Below are positions 1-9,678 of a DNA stretch of 64,000 bases, one piece after another. The notes below the pieces were generated by a model. That model searched no databases, was not told the DNA's origin, and saw only the letters and a program-made list of their open reading frames with translations. Position 1 is the stretch's first letter. Every line of letters starts with the position of its first letter. This stretch comes from Bombyx mori. Its lineage: Eukaryota; Arthropoda; Insecta; Lepidoptera; Bombycidae. A program made the position numbers and the translations under genes. The stretch lies in the NCBI RefSeq assembly GCF_030269925.1, contig NC_085116.1, positions 13,268,001 through 13,332,000 on the forward strand. Reading direction: 5' to 3'.

Positions 1-151
1 GAATTTATAGATAAAAGACACATAATGGAAGTAGGAAATGGAATACGTAATGCAATCAAATTTAAATAGAAAGAAGAGCAATCATTTAGAGAGCAAGAAA
101 ACTAGCTGATATCACGTCGCATTACACAATACGAACGAATTTATAACTTAC

Positions 152-309
152 CGTTGGAATATGAAGCCTTTCTTTAGTTGGTCCAAGCATGAAGATTCTA
201 AGTACTTATCAAAAGTGCCTAGTTTCTCGTCGGTCAACAACGCGGTGTCTGTTGCACCAAAGCACACTGTCAGTACTCGGACCCCGGTTTTCGAAAAGTG
301 TTCCGGTCT
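152..309 (-). CDS. SDR exon 4
   Basis: The acceptor TATACAG ends at 310 and the donor GTAAG starts at 151. The 52 codons plus two bases read RPEHFSKTGVRVLTVCFG and onward, the segment after the active site. Nothing to the left of it (1-151) looks like the terminal exon, so the gene continues outside the window. Confidence 0.85.
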
Positions 310-3300
310 CTGTATAATATCATTGAATAAGTTGGGTTATTCAGTAAAATGTATATTTTCATATTAATGCATGTGACTTTTAGACTGTTTAGACGGTGAT
401 GTTTTGAAGGGTAATTTCATTACTACTACCTAACGTTCGGATGTAGGTTTTTTTTTTTGATTCAATCATCATTTGTGAAATAACAAGCTCTATAAATCAG
501 CGAATAAGGTCAGATTTAGTTTTTTTTAAATGAATTTACGTTTAAATACATGATTATGATCTTGAAACTTTAGATTGCAAGTTTCATGGGTATATATATA
601 TATATTTTATTGCTGAGATGGGCGGACGAGCTCACAGCCCACCTGGTGTTAAGTGGTTACTGGAGCCCATAGATATCCACAACGTAAATGCGCCACCCAA
701 CTTGAGATATAAGTTTTTTTTTTTTTTTATGCTTAGATGGGTGGACGAGCTCACAGCCCACCTGGTGTTAAGTGGTTACTGGAGCCCATAGACATCCACA
801 ACGTAAATGCGCCACCCACCTTGAGATATAAGTTCTAAGGTCTCACGTATAGTTACAACGGCTGCCCCACCCTTCAAACCGAAACGCATTGCTGCTTCAC
901 GGCAGAAATAGGCAGACAGATTTTAGACCTACCCACAAATTTTTATAAGTGGATCTTGGTTATTGAGTCCAAAATGCACTATGATTCTTACGAGTATGTT
1001 GAAGAACAAGTAAACTTACACCGATACAATTACTGAACTGCAGCACAGCGCTTTTAGTTGCGAAGTATATTGGCATAACGTGAGATTGCGTCAAAGCGGC
1101 AACCGAAGAAACGTTGATAACTGTACCTCCTTTACCACCGCTGTGCTTCCCCATTATCTCAATGGCTTTTAATGTACTTGTTATTAAGGCGGTCTGGAAT
1201 CGAAATTGGTATTAATGAAATTGCTGAATTTGGTCCTATAATAATTGGCCTCTTTTATCACTGGTCGAACGGCTGTGACCGTAAAGTCAATTAAACAGTG
1301 TATAAGGTGGTAAAATGAGTTTAAATAAATGCCGCTTCATCTTTTATTGGATAAGTGTGGCATGATAATGATGAATGACGTTTATACTGCAAACAAGCGG
1401 CCCGTTCCGGCTCCGCTCGGGTCTTTAACAAAAATTTTAACGAGATTTGACATTGTTTTATTTTTTTAAATAAAATAACACTTATTGCGGCATAACTATA
1501 ATAGTTAGACATATGGTGTCGCGACACTTTTTGTAAAGAATAATGTGTCCTACAAAGTCGTAGTCATCGAGATATAATGTACTACGATCTCGATGGTCGT
1601 AGTACATTATTTTATTCTATCGTCAATAGTTTTCGCAGGGCACGCGATTTAAAGAATATTTTAGGTAATTTTTTTACACCTTGGGTTACATTATTGAAGT
1701 TTTAGTAAGGATCCCTAATTTTTTTCAAAAAAGACTATAGCCCATAGTAGTTTCGGAGCCTATTCAATACAAACAAACAAATCTTTTCTCTTTGTAATAT
1801 TAGTATAGATTAAACTATCCTAATTAGTTTATGTTGTCTCAAGATGATTGCTTTAAGTTGTTATCGAAACAAAACGTATTTAAATTTGTTATTCAATCGG
1901 CTGTGACCTTACCACGTTGACCTCAATGGCTTTTTTGTAAATGCCAATACTGTCGTTCATGAGGGCGGCATTATTAATCACTACATCAATGCCGCCTTGC
2001 TCCTGAACTACAGCGTTAAGGATTCCCAGGAAGTGCTCTTCATCAGTGACGTCAGACCTGTAGAACTTCGTTTTGTTGCCATATTTCGAATTCAGTTCAG
2101 CTTGTAACGATTGTCCGGCTTCTTCCGCGATGTCCAAAATCGCTATATGCTGAAAATGGAAAGTAACGCTATATGGATCACTCTAGACTTTATAAATATT
2201 GGACTCCGGTTTGTAAAAAAATTTACTACTCTAAAAACATGATCCTAAGATCCAAGATGGCGTGATGTTTGAGCGACGATAACCTCTTCATAACAGGCTC
2301 AGGAGAACGCGAATTTTTATTTGGACATTAGTATATTATGCCGTTGGAAACGTCCTCAAAGACCAATCCAGCTGTAGACATGTTACACGATAACACACCA
2401 TGAAAATACTGACGTTTTCGATCCATTGACACGTAACTATGATCTACACCCCTGAACGTCGCCTAGAAGACCATCGAATTAGCTTACTAAAATAATAATA
2501 ATTTCGTGAGCTCCATACAGTCACGAACAGACATTTGGCCAAGGCTCGATAGTTTCTTGTAGTTCAAGACATCCTTATTATAAATGTTTATATTTTTATC
2601 TTTTATATCATAACTTAATAAATAATATTTGCTTATCTTCCGGGGACACGCATATATTTGAATGACAAACGGACTTAAAGAAAGACATACATCAATTAAA
2701 CTTAACAATGATTTGAAGTCTGTCAAAAAGAGAAAAAAGGAAGGATCTTTTTTAGATTTTACTCTCGAATGAAACTACTCTTAATATAAGTGGTAAAGCG
2801 ATAACAATTTAATAGTATATGTGAAGGTCTTATTGTATCCAACATTTAGATTTAAATTTTATTAATTTAACTAGCTGACCCGGCAGACTTCGTAGTGCCT
2901 CAATCGATAAATAAAAGACCTAGGATTTTGTATAAAATAAACTTAAAACAAACAAAAGGAATCCGTCCGACGGGGGACACATCAAAGGAGAAACAAAATT
3001 GTTATTTTTATTTAATTCCGAGCATTTTCATATTTATATACTATTACTTTTTAAACCTTCACTGGACTTGCACAAATAATTCGACCTTTGAACCATTTGA
3101 AAAAAGTTTTACTCAAAAATCTGACACCATGAAGGTTCTATGTCAATTCGAAGTACCTATTACAATAAAAAGGCAATTTCATACTTGAACACCTATTAGG
3201 TACTAACTTATTTCTGCGGTGAAACTAACAAATTAATTAATACTAGATGTGTCGCGTCAATGTGGAGCAATAAAAATATAAACATTTTAGGAAGCAAATT

Positions 3301-3447
3301 AACGGGTAAGTTTGTGGATCACCGCTATAAAAGTTATATTTTACTCACCTTAACTCCTTCGTCTAATAATATCCTGACCACAGATTCACCGATGCCCGTT
3401 GCAGCACCGGTTATAAAAACTACTTTATCTTTCCATTCGTGCGACAT
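152..3447 (-). CDS. Short-chain dehydrogenase/reductase, 15-PGDH/ADH-like (partial, runs off left edge)
   Basis: Coding exons in transcription order are 3447-3349, 2149-1913, 1193-1020 and 309-152. Every junction has GT donors and AG acceptors, and the phases agree (0, 0, 0, then 2). The readable part is 222 residues; the family is usually about 250-265, so one short exon should lie left of the window. The cofactor motif TGAATGIG is at residues 13-20. Asp39 at the end of the second strand predicts NAD rather than NADP. NNAA is at 92-95, and Ser142, Tyr155 and Lys159 (YFATK) form the catalytic set with the usual spacing. The late segment GVRVLTVCFGATDT is typical of insect 15-hydroxyprostaglandin dehydrogenase-like proteins. 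Expected role: cytosolic NAD-dependent oxidation or reduction of a small alcohol or ketone; the substrate cannot be told from sequence. Introns contain Bm1 and Helitron-like pieces. The family call is firm, the subfamily inferred. Confidence 0.9.
606..925 (-). mobile_element. Two adjacent Bm1 SINE 3' parts (one inserted in or against another)
   Basis: Two head-to-tail copies of the Bm1 3' region, with the tail shown as poly-T on this strand: about 606-713 and 714-925. The first is cut at the 'gagatataag' stretch, exactly where the T tract of the second begins. They lie in the region downstream of SDR exon 3. Confidence 0.8.
1020..1193 (-). CDS. SDR exon 3 with catalytic Ser-Tyr-Lys
   Basis: The acceptor ATTCCAG ends at 1194 and the donor GTAAGT starts at 1019. 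The 58 codons include INVSS and PIYFATK, the catalytic serine and YxxxK of classical SDRs. Confidence 0.9.
1574..1610. repeat. Perfect short inverted repeat in SDR intron 2
   Basis: Arms 1574-1587 and 1597-1610 are exact reverse complements over 14 bp with a 9-nt loop. It lies inside the intron between SDR exons 2 and 3. No function is assigned. Confidence 0.5.
1717..1809 (-). mobile_element. Helitron-like fragment, family C
   Basis: Shares the stretch 'ttcggagcctattc' and the 'aatattagtatagat' end with the fuller copy at 61996-62207. Read on the minus strand it begins with TCTAATC-type ends (A|TCTATACTAATATTA). The other end is lost. Confidence 0.6.
1913..2149 (-). CDS. SDR exon 2
   Basis: The acceptor TTTTCAG ends at 2150 and the donor GTAAGG starts at 1912. 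The 79 codons carry the second beta strand with the acidic NAD-selecting residue (AILDIAEE) and the NNAA motif in VVINNAALM. Confidence 0.9.
2871..3090 (-). mobile_element. Helitron-like element, family B (truncated) in SDR intron 1
   Basis: Starts at CTAGCTGACCCGGCAG after an A, as in the copies at 4335 and 43513, and follows them closely to about 3090, where similarity stops. On the minus strand this is the CTAG|T 3' end. The 5' TC end is missing. Confidence 0.7.
3349..3447 (-). CDS. SDR exon 1 (start exon)
   Basis: The ATG at 3447-3445 opens MSHEWKDKVVFITGAATGIG, which begins at the usual distance before the Rossmann glycine motif, so this start is well supported. The donor GTGAGT follows at 3348. 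The exon encodes 33 codons and ends in phase 0. Confidence 0.9.
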
Positions 3448-3934
3448 CTTCAACGTTCCGTAAATAAGTAACAGAAATGAGATAAATGCTTCATTGCTTC
3501 AAAAGATACTGTAATCACTAAGGATTTGGTGTTTGATAAAATAAAAATGACTTTGAATAAAAATGTTTGAATGATTTTTGAAATTGAACCTAAACTCCTT
3601 AGAAATAAGACTTATTTTTGCTTAGGATTGTGAAAAATATTTTTTTTATTGCCTTGAAATTTGAATGAGTAAACAGGTTTCATGTTCAAGTTAACATGAC
3701 ACGGTAAAAATGAATTACAATGACATAACAGTATTAATAAGCATATATTGTTTTAAAATTACCTACACTATCGTATAGGTACCTAGAGTGAATATAATCT
3801 TGATAGTGTTTATTATCAACTAACTGTTTCTGTTCACGCAAGTAATACCCGTGTACCTACATTAAATTAATCTAACAAATAATAATCTTGAATAAAAATT
3901 ACATTTTTTTTTTTTTTTGTACTAAGTGTTAGTT

Positions 3935-4085
3935 TTGCGTTGCGTCTTTTAAGCGCCCATAGGTAGGTGCCTATTTCTGTCCATTTCTACCAAAAATGAG
4001 TGGTGGCATTAACGTTGCGGTTCCTGCGGGCACCGGTAACCCCTTAACTTAAGATGGGCCGTGAACAAATTCACCGATTTAGGCA
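3935..4085 (+). mobile_element. Degenerate Bm1-like SINE fragment
   Basis: Decayed match to the Bm1 3' region ('ggtaaccccttaac' and 'gggccgtgaac' correspond to the standard 'agtaaccacttaac' and 'gggctgtgagc'). Low identity. Confidence 0.4.
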
Positions 4086-4865
4086 ATAACCTTTCTCTTA
4101 AAGATAAGCAGACGTAATCCTGGTTCAGATTCCAAAATGAATTCGAAAGCTGAAAAACGTGAAGAAAAGGTATACTACATTACATTACACTACGGATTAC
4201 GTATATATTAATACGTGAAGCAAAAGCTTTGTACCGCTTTTTACGAAAATTACGCAAACTGAGGAGTATGAAATTTCCCACACTTAAAGAGAATATGTAT
4301 TGAGAAGGAGTGCAGATTGCAATATTTTTTTAAACTAGCTGACCTGGCAGACTTCATAGTGACTCAATGGATAAATAAAAGACCTAAACTTTTGTATAAA
4401 ATAAACTTAAAACAAACAAAAGTAATCCGTCCGACGGGGGACACATCAAAGGAAAAACAAAATTGTTATTTTGATTTAATTCTGAGTATTTTCATATTTA
4501 TCTACCTTTTACACCCTCTCTGGACTTCCACAAGTAATTCAAGACCAAAATTAGCCAAATCGGTCCAGCCGTTCTCAAGTTTCAGCGAAACTAACGAACA
4601 GCAATTCTTTTTTATATATACTTAGTCTGGCCATAAATACTGTTACAAAGGAAAACCAAAAAAAATTATATGGCAAATAACATTTATTACTTTTACAGTG
4701 TGTTCGTTTAATACATAAATATAAAACAATTTAAAGTATAAAAAGCTTATTCGAAGTGGTCTCTATTGGCTGCAATACAACCCTTTAAACGTTGAGGCCA
4801 GTTATCAATAGAAGCACGCACTCTTTCCATGGGAAAAATTATCACTGCCAATCGTACGGATTGTT

Positions 4866-4950
4866 TTAATCTGATGACTCTAAATTATTATTATCATGGC
4901 ATTTAGAGCAAGCCGTACTCTCTAAAACTGACCATAAATCATAATCCAGC

Positions 4951-5036
<86 letters not shown>

Positions 5037-6279
5037 TGCTTAGATGAGTGGACGAGCTCACAGCCCACCTGGTGTTAAGTGGTTACTGGAGCCCATAGAC
5101 ATCTACAACGTAAATGCGCCACCCACCTTGAGATATAAGTTCTAAGGTCTCAATTATAGTTACAACGGCTGCCCCACCCTTCAAACCGAAACGCATTACT
5201 GCTTCACGGCAGAAATAGGCAGGGTGGTGGTACCTACCCGTGCGGACTCACAAGAGGTCCTACCACCAGTAATTACGCAAATTATAATTTTGCGGGTTTC
5301 ATTTTTATTACACGATGTTATTCCTTCACCGTGGAAATCAATCGTGAACATTTGTTGAGTACGTATTTCATTACAAAAATTGGTACCCGCCAGCGGGATT
5401 CGAACACCGGTGCATCGCTAAACACGAATGTACCGGACGTCTTATCCGTTAGGCCACGACGACTTCAAAGGATTAAGATCGGGACTAGACGACGGCCAGT
5501 CTTCAGCTCTGATGAAGTCCGAAACGTTCGTTTCCAACCAAGACTGCATAGACCGAGCTTTATGACCTGGCGCCGAGTCTTGCTGGAACCATTCTTGATT
5601 ATTGAACATGGTGTTGTTAAGGGGCTTCACTACCTGCTCAAGAATGGTATCTTGATACACTTGTGCCGATGTTTTGATACCTTTTTCACAAAAGTATAGC
5701 CCAGTCACTCCTTCATAGCTAATACCCCACCAAACCATCACTGATGTCGGATAGTGCCCACGTTGCACTCTGTCGACTAATTGGGAAGCTTCCTTAGAGC
5801 TTTGAGCATAAATACGGTAATTTTGTTTGTTAAAATGTTGGTCAATTGTAAAAAAAATCTCACCCGTAAACAAAAAATTTCTACGACCTCCCTTTGCGTA
5901 CCGCTTCAGTAGTTGTTTCGATTTTACCACCCTATTCTCTTTTAAATTATCAGTTAAGAAATGACCAGTACGTCTTTTATAGGCTGCAAGTCCTAAGTGC
6001 TACCTTCATTTCCCGAGATAAAATCTTTTGCTTTCGGACAGGATTTCTTCGAATTCTTTCCCTTACTGCTTTGACCACCTTTTTCGTACGAACACTACGT
6101 GGACGGCCAGATCTTTTTCTGTCAACAGAGGAGGTCTCATTGCACCTATTAATAGCCCGCTACACAAACATTTTACGAATATCAAGCGTATGGAGAGTTT
6201 TAAAAATTGCATCTGACTCCATACCTACTTTGTGTAATGCAATCACAGCGATTCGGTTCTCTTTATCACCCCACTCCAT
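4866..6279 (-). pseudogene. Broken DD37D (maT-like) mariner transposase
   Basis: The frame opens with ATG at 6279 and ends with TAA at 4868-4866. Recognisable parts are a GRPRS-like hinge, the HFNKQNYRIYA region, VMVWWGISYEG, WFQQDSAPGHKA and SSPDLNPL. Counting from the Asp of QQD to the Asp of NPLDY gives 37 intervening residues, the DD37D signature of maT elements. It is dead in several ways: an in-frame stop after KMFV near the N-terminus; a deletion and frame change before the GLAAYKRRTG segment; the first catalytic Asp of the usual FTDE motif is Gly (FTGE); and a Bm1 SINE splits the gene just before the last catalytic Asp, which survives on the far side at about 4940. Confidence 0.9.
4954..5467 (-). 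mobile_element. Full-length Bm1 SINE with 81-nt tail, inside the mariner
   Basis: Minus-strand order: tRNA-like head with 'gtggcctaacggataag' and a GTTCGAA B-box near 5400, the Bm1 body, then an uninterrupted A-tail read here as T from 4954 to 5034 (81 nt). It sits between 'ggatt' copies at 4951 and 5470, a short target duplication. The uninterrupted tail suggests a very recent insertion. Confidence 0.9.
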
Positions 6280-6816
6280 TTTAATATCGCAAAATATTGT
6301 ACAATGTATTGGCGCCAAAATGAGAAAACCCAATGAGCAATCATATAAAACTGACAGATTCCAAATTCAAATGTAATATTTTGTTTATTTTTAATTGTAA
6401 CAGTATTTATGGCCAGACTAAGTATAGATTATGCATTAATAGCACATTAAATCAATAAAAAAAAACCTTACACATACTACCATATATTTAACACAAATGC
6501 ATTTAATTAGATACCTATATTGTTTATTGTCAAACTTTTGTTGTTGCTAAGTTTGTGGTCAAATTGAGAATAGGTTAATTAATATTGTTTATCTTTAGTA
6601 TTATTTATCTATAGTGTAGTCTTGGCGAAATCTGATTATGATTATAGAAATATGACAATCGAATAGAATGGTCTTTGACAATAGAACCTTAATAAAGTTC
6701 AAACTTATAATTTCAATTAATTAAAGTCGATTTTCGACTACTGCGGGACCACTAGTTTAAATAAATATTTATCTTATTGATTGGGAGCACAAACCGAACG
6801 AGACTTGAAAAGTGAC

Positions 6817-7092
6817 TTTTTTTTTTTTTTTTTCCTACCTAAGCTGATAGCCTTGAGAGGCTATATCAGCGTAACCCTAACTTTAGTAGGTGAGCTCACG
6901 GGGCTCAAACCTGGTGACGTTGCTAACACGAACGCGACCCACTGAGAAGATCCGGCGAGAAACTCAGTGGGCTGTGTCTGAGAGTTAATTTACTCGTCGA
7001 GCCCTTCGTCGCAAGCGACGGGTTCGACGAGAACGGTGACCGGTGCTTGAAGTACCTAAAAGCACCGTTAGTGGATCGGGAGGAATCGTTTT
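6817..7092 (-). mobile_element. BMC1-like LINE 3' end
   Basis: Poly-T then 'cctacctaagctgatagcc' through 'gatccggcgagaaactcagtg' to 'ggatcgggagga'. On the minus strand this is a 5'-truncated retroposon with a poly-A tail; the same block recurs more than ten times in the window. The family name BMC1 is from memory. Confidence 0.7.
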
Positions 7093-7099
7093 TACTAAT

Positions 7100-8010
7100 G
7101 CAGACCCGTGTATGTAATATACGAGTAGGTATATATTATACATCCCGAAATCAACGTTCAACGTGTTCTATGCTCTAACTTTGTTTTACTCATGACGTGT
7201 ACAAACAGGGCGTCTTGTGAGCCCTAATCTATAAAAAAAACTGGTGCAATAGCAACTTGGTGCATGTAAAAGAAGTGAAACTTCAACGTAGGTACCTCAA
7301 GATATAGCATTAGCTTAGAAATAAGTTGTTGCTGGTATTCGATGATTACAGAACGAGTCCTTAGGTTTTACTTTTAATATTTTTAATGATAATTTAAAAC
7401 TTTACTTTTATTTAAAAGACAGTAAATATTTTAGAAACTAAACTGTTCCTACCGTTGGCCTTGCAGTGTAGTAGTTTATATAAAACCCAATAGATGTCGC
7501 TAAACTAAATAACGACCTAACTCGCTTTGTTCTTTCAACGGTCGAGTGGTTCGCAAAACGCTGTCTATTTTCTCACTCTTGCTCTTCCTAAGTTCTATCT
7601 TTTCTTTCCAGCCGTAACGAATCTGTCGCGAGTTAAATTGTACTATCAACGCCCCTAAAGAAGATACACTTTAAATAAAGCTAAGTATTTCGTTAAAACT
7701 AGATAAAATATCATAAACGATACCTAGTTGGATGCAATTTACGAGTTTACTAATTTTAAAATATATATAGTTTGATTAAACTTAATTAAGCTTAGACTTA
7801 GGTATGAAAATCAGAGATGTATATAATACCTTAAAATATAAAGTATCTGGAATACAAAATCCAAAATACTTTTGAATTAAGTATTTCAGATACCAGATCC
7901 AAATAGCTTTCTGGAATGATATCTGAAATACTAGATATAATACTTTATAAAGATAAAATATTTTTGTAAAAAAACAACATTTTTTTAAATGAAAGTTAAT
8001 TTTTTTTCAT
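7100..8010. other. Intergenic, no gene seen
   Basis: AT-rich spacer between mobile-element remnants. No coding frame of weight, no tRNA and no repeat family that I can name. A moderately GC-richer patch (7500-7650) has no recognised identity. Confidence 0.5.
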
Positions 8011-8300
8011 GTAAATCGCATTGATCGCATAAACGTGACACAAAATAATATTCAGGCTCCTCAAGCACCGGCCACCGTCCTCGCCGAACTCGTCGATCAC
8101 GACGAAGAGTTCGACGAGCGAATTGACTCATACACACATCCCACTGATTTTCTCGCCGTATCTTCTCAGTGTGTCGCGATTCCAATCCAATGGTAGATTC
8201 TTGCTAGGGCTAGTGTTAGTAAACTCTCTCAGGTTGAGCCCGTGAGCTCACCTACCCGTCCGGGCGTAGCCGGAATAGCCTCTTAGGCTACCAACGAATA
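8011..8300 (+). mobile_element. Degenerate BMC1-like LINE 3' end
   Basis: Follows the 14324-14765 copy in order ('caagcaccgg', 'ttctcgccg..tcttctcag', 'gagctcacctac') with many substitutions and no clean tail. Confidence 0.6.
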
Positions 8301-8417
8301 GATAGGGTCTTTTAGGGGTAACACAGACCACTATACGGACTAATTAAAAATGACACGAGTCAAGAGGCATAGCCAACATTTTGTAGAAAGAAAGAATTTC
8401 CATGCATTGAAGAAGGT

Positions 8418-9035
8418 AGGACGTCTTGTGAGTCCACACGGGTAGGTGCCAGTAGGTAACTACCCTGCCTATTCACGTCCTTACGGATCCATCAGATCCT
8501 TTGCATTAGACGTCTTCAGCTCTAACACTAAGAGCAGGCTTAGAGAACCCGGTAATCGTACTCGTAGAACTCGACAAAGAGTTCGACGTGCAACCTAACC
8601 CATGCGTCAGCCCGCTGAGTTTTTCGCCGGATCTTCTCAGCGGGTCGCGATTCCGATCCAGTAGTAGGATTCATTCGCGAAGCAGCTGCTCTTGAGCTGT
8701 TAGGTCTCATTCGGAGGCGCTCGGGCAGCTGTTAGCAAATCCCACCCCTCTTGGCTGAGCCTTTGCTCGCCCACCTGTCTTAGTGAAACGGGAAAGACCT
8801 CTGGGTCGCCAGTAATCCTTAGATCATAAAAAACCTTGCTTAATTCTGCCGTAAAGCAGTAATGCGTTTCGGTGTGAAGGGTGGGGCCACCGTTGTATTA
8901 TAAAGACGGAGACCTTAGAACCCATATCTCAAGGTGGGTGGCGGCATTTACGCTGTAGTTGTCTATAGGCTCCAGTGACCACTTAACATCAGGTAGGCCG
9001 TGATCTCACCCACAAACCTAAGCTATAAAAATAAA
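8418..9035 (+). mobile_element. Cluster of degenerate Bm1 and BMC1-like fragments
   Basis: About 8418-8480 matches the middle of Bm1. About 8500-8830 matches the variant BMC1-like block also present, inverted, at 60466 and 55258. About 8845-9035 matches the Bm1 3' part and ends in an A-rich tail. This looks like an old insertion pile-up. Confidence 0.6.
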
Positions 9036-9660
9036 AAACCTAAGAGTCGCCATAAAATCAGTTATCTATTACCTACTAAAAGTGTTTTACCAATCATAGT
9101 ATCTACAAAATACTAAAATATCAAACAAAGGGTATTTAAATAGGTACAAGATTCAAAATAAATTAGTTTTAAACCTACTTGTATCTTGGTTAAGCTATAT
9201 CACATCGCGTTTAAGTATTTTACTCGGTATCGTTTTGAGAGTATCGATGCTCATATAATATCGATACTTTTACTAAAGCCCTAGTTATAAATGACTTGAA
9301 AATTTCGTTTAGAACATCATAAAAAAATTATAATTAAAAAAAAACAAAAAATCGGGGCCGGGAAAACTCTGTAGGTACTTATTTAACTCTGTATTAATAA
9401 ACAGGAATTTGTTGCAAATTGTCAGCGTATAGTTTTCTGTGATTAATCTACAGCAAAGACTAACTCCGATAAACTAGTATTTATTGGATAGTATTATCTG
9501 TATTATGTATTATTATTGGACTCATTCTCATAGTAACTCACATAGATTATACACTTAATTTATTTGAGAGTAACTCACTTTCAAAGTAGCCACAAATTAA
9601 TAATTGTGCAACATTTTAATTAGTTGTTTTATTTCAAAGGACATCGGCGAAGGCAAAATC

Positions 9661-9678
9661 ATGTTTCCTAATCAACAA
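9661..9678 (+). CDS. AnxB11: Annexin exon 1 (start codon, MFPNQQ)
   Basis: ATG at 9661 encodes six residues, then the donor GTAAGT at 9679. It joins in phase 0 to exon 2 to give MFPNQQ-FPPNVG. Short first exons of this style are common before proline-rich annexin tails. The exon is tiny, so the assignment rests on phase, donor and composition. The 5' UTR probably includes about 9630-9660. Confidence 0.75.

Larger units (their letters stand above)
4621..6422 (-). mobile_element. Tc1/mariner (maT-like) transposon with Bm1 insertion
   Basis: Perfect 28-bp terminal inverted repeats at 4621-4648 and 6395-6422 (they begin CTTAGTCTGGCC) are flanked by TA at 4619-4620 and 6423-6424, the expected target duplication. 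Total length is 1802 bp, of which about 510 bp is the Bm1 at 4954-5467, leaving roughly 1.29 kb, a normal mariner size. Confidence 0.93.
4335..6428 (-). mobile_element. Helitron-like element, family B, split by a mariner
   Basis: On the minus strand it begins A|TCTATATA at 6428 and ends CTAG|T at 4335, between an A and a T of the family A host sequence. Without the mariner it would be about 290 bp. Other family B copies lie at 2871, 43513 and 61012. Confidence 0.75.
4200..6755 (+). mobile_element. Helitron-like element, family A, split by nested insertions
   Basis: The left part (4200-4334) carries the family A start 'tatattaatacgtgaagc' and the right part (6429-6755) carries the rest, ending in a gtcga/tcgac hairpin followed by CTAG and a host T at 6756. 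The two parts are separated by family B (4335-6428), which itself holds a mariner, which in turn holds a Bm1. The extreme left base context has decayed (no clear A|TC). Confidence 0.75.

Noticed and set aside
5331..6376. Plus-strand open frames across the mariner
   Set aside because: Antisense to the recognisable transposase and to the Bm1 head; no independent motif.
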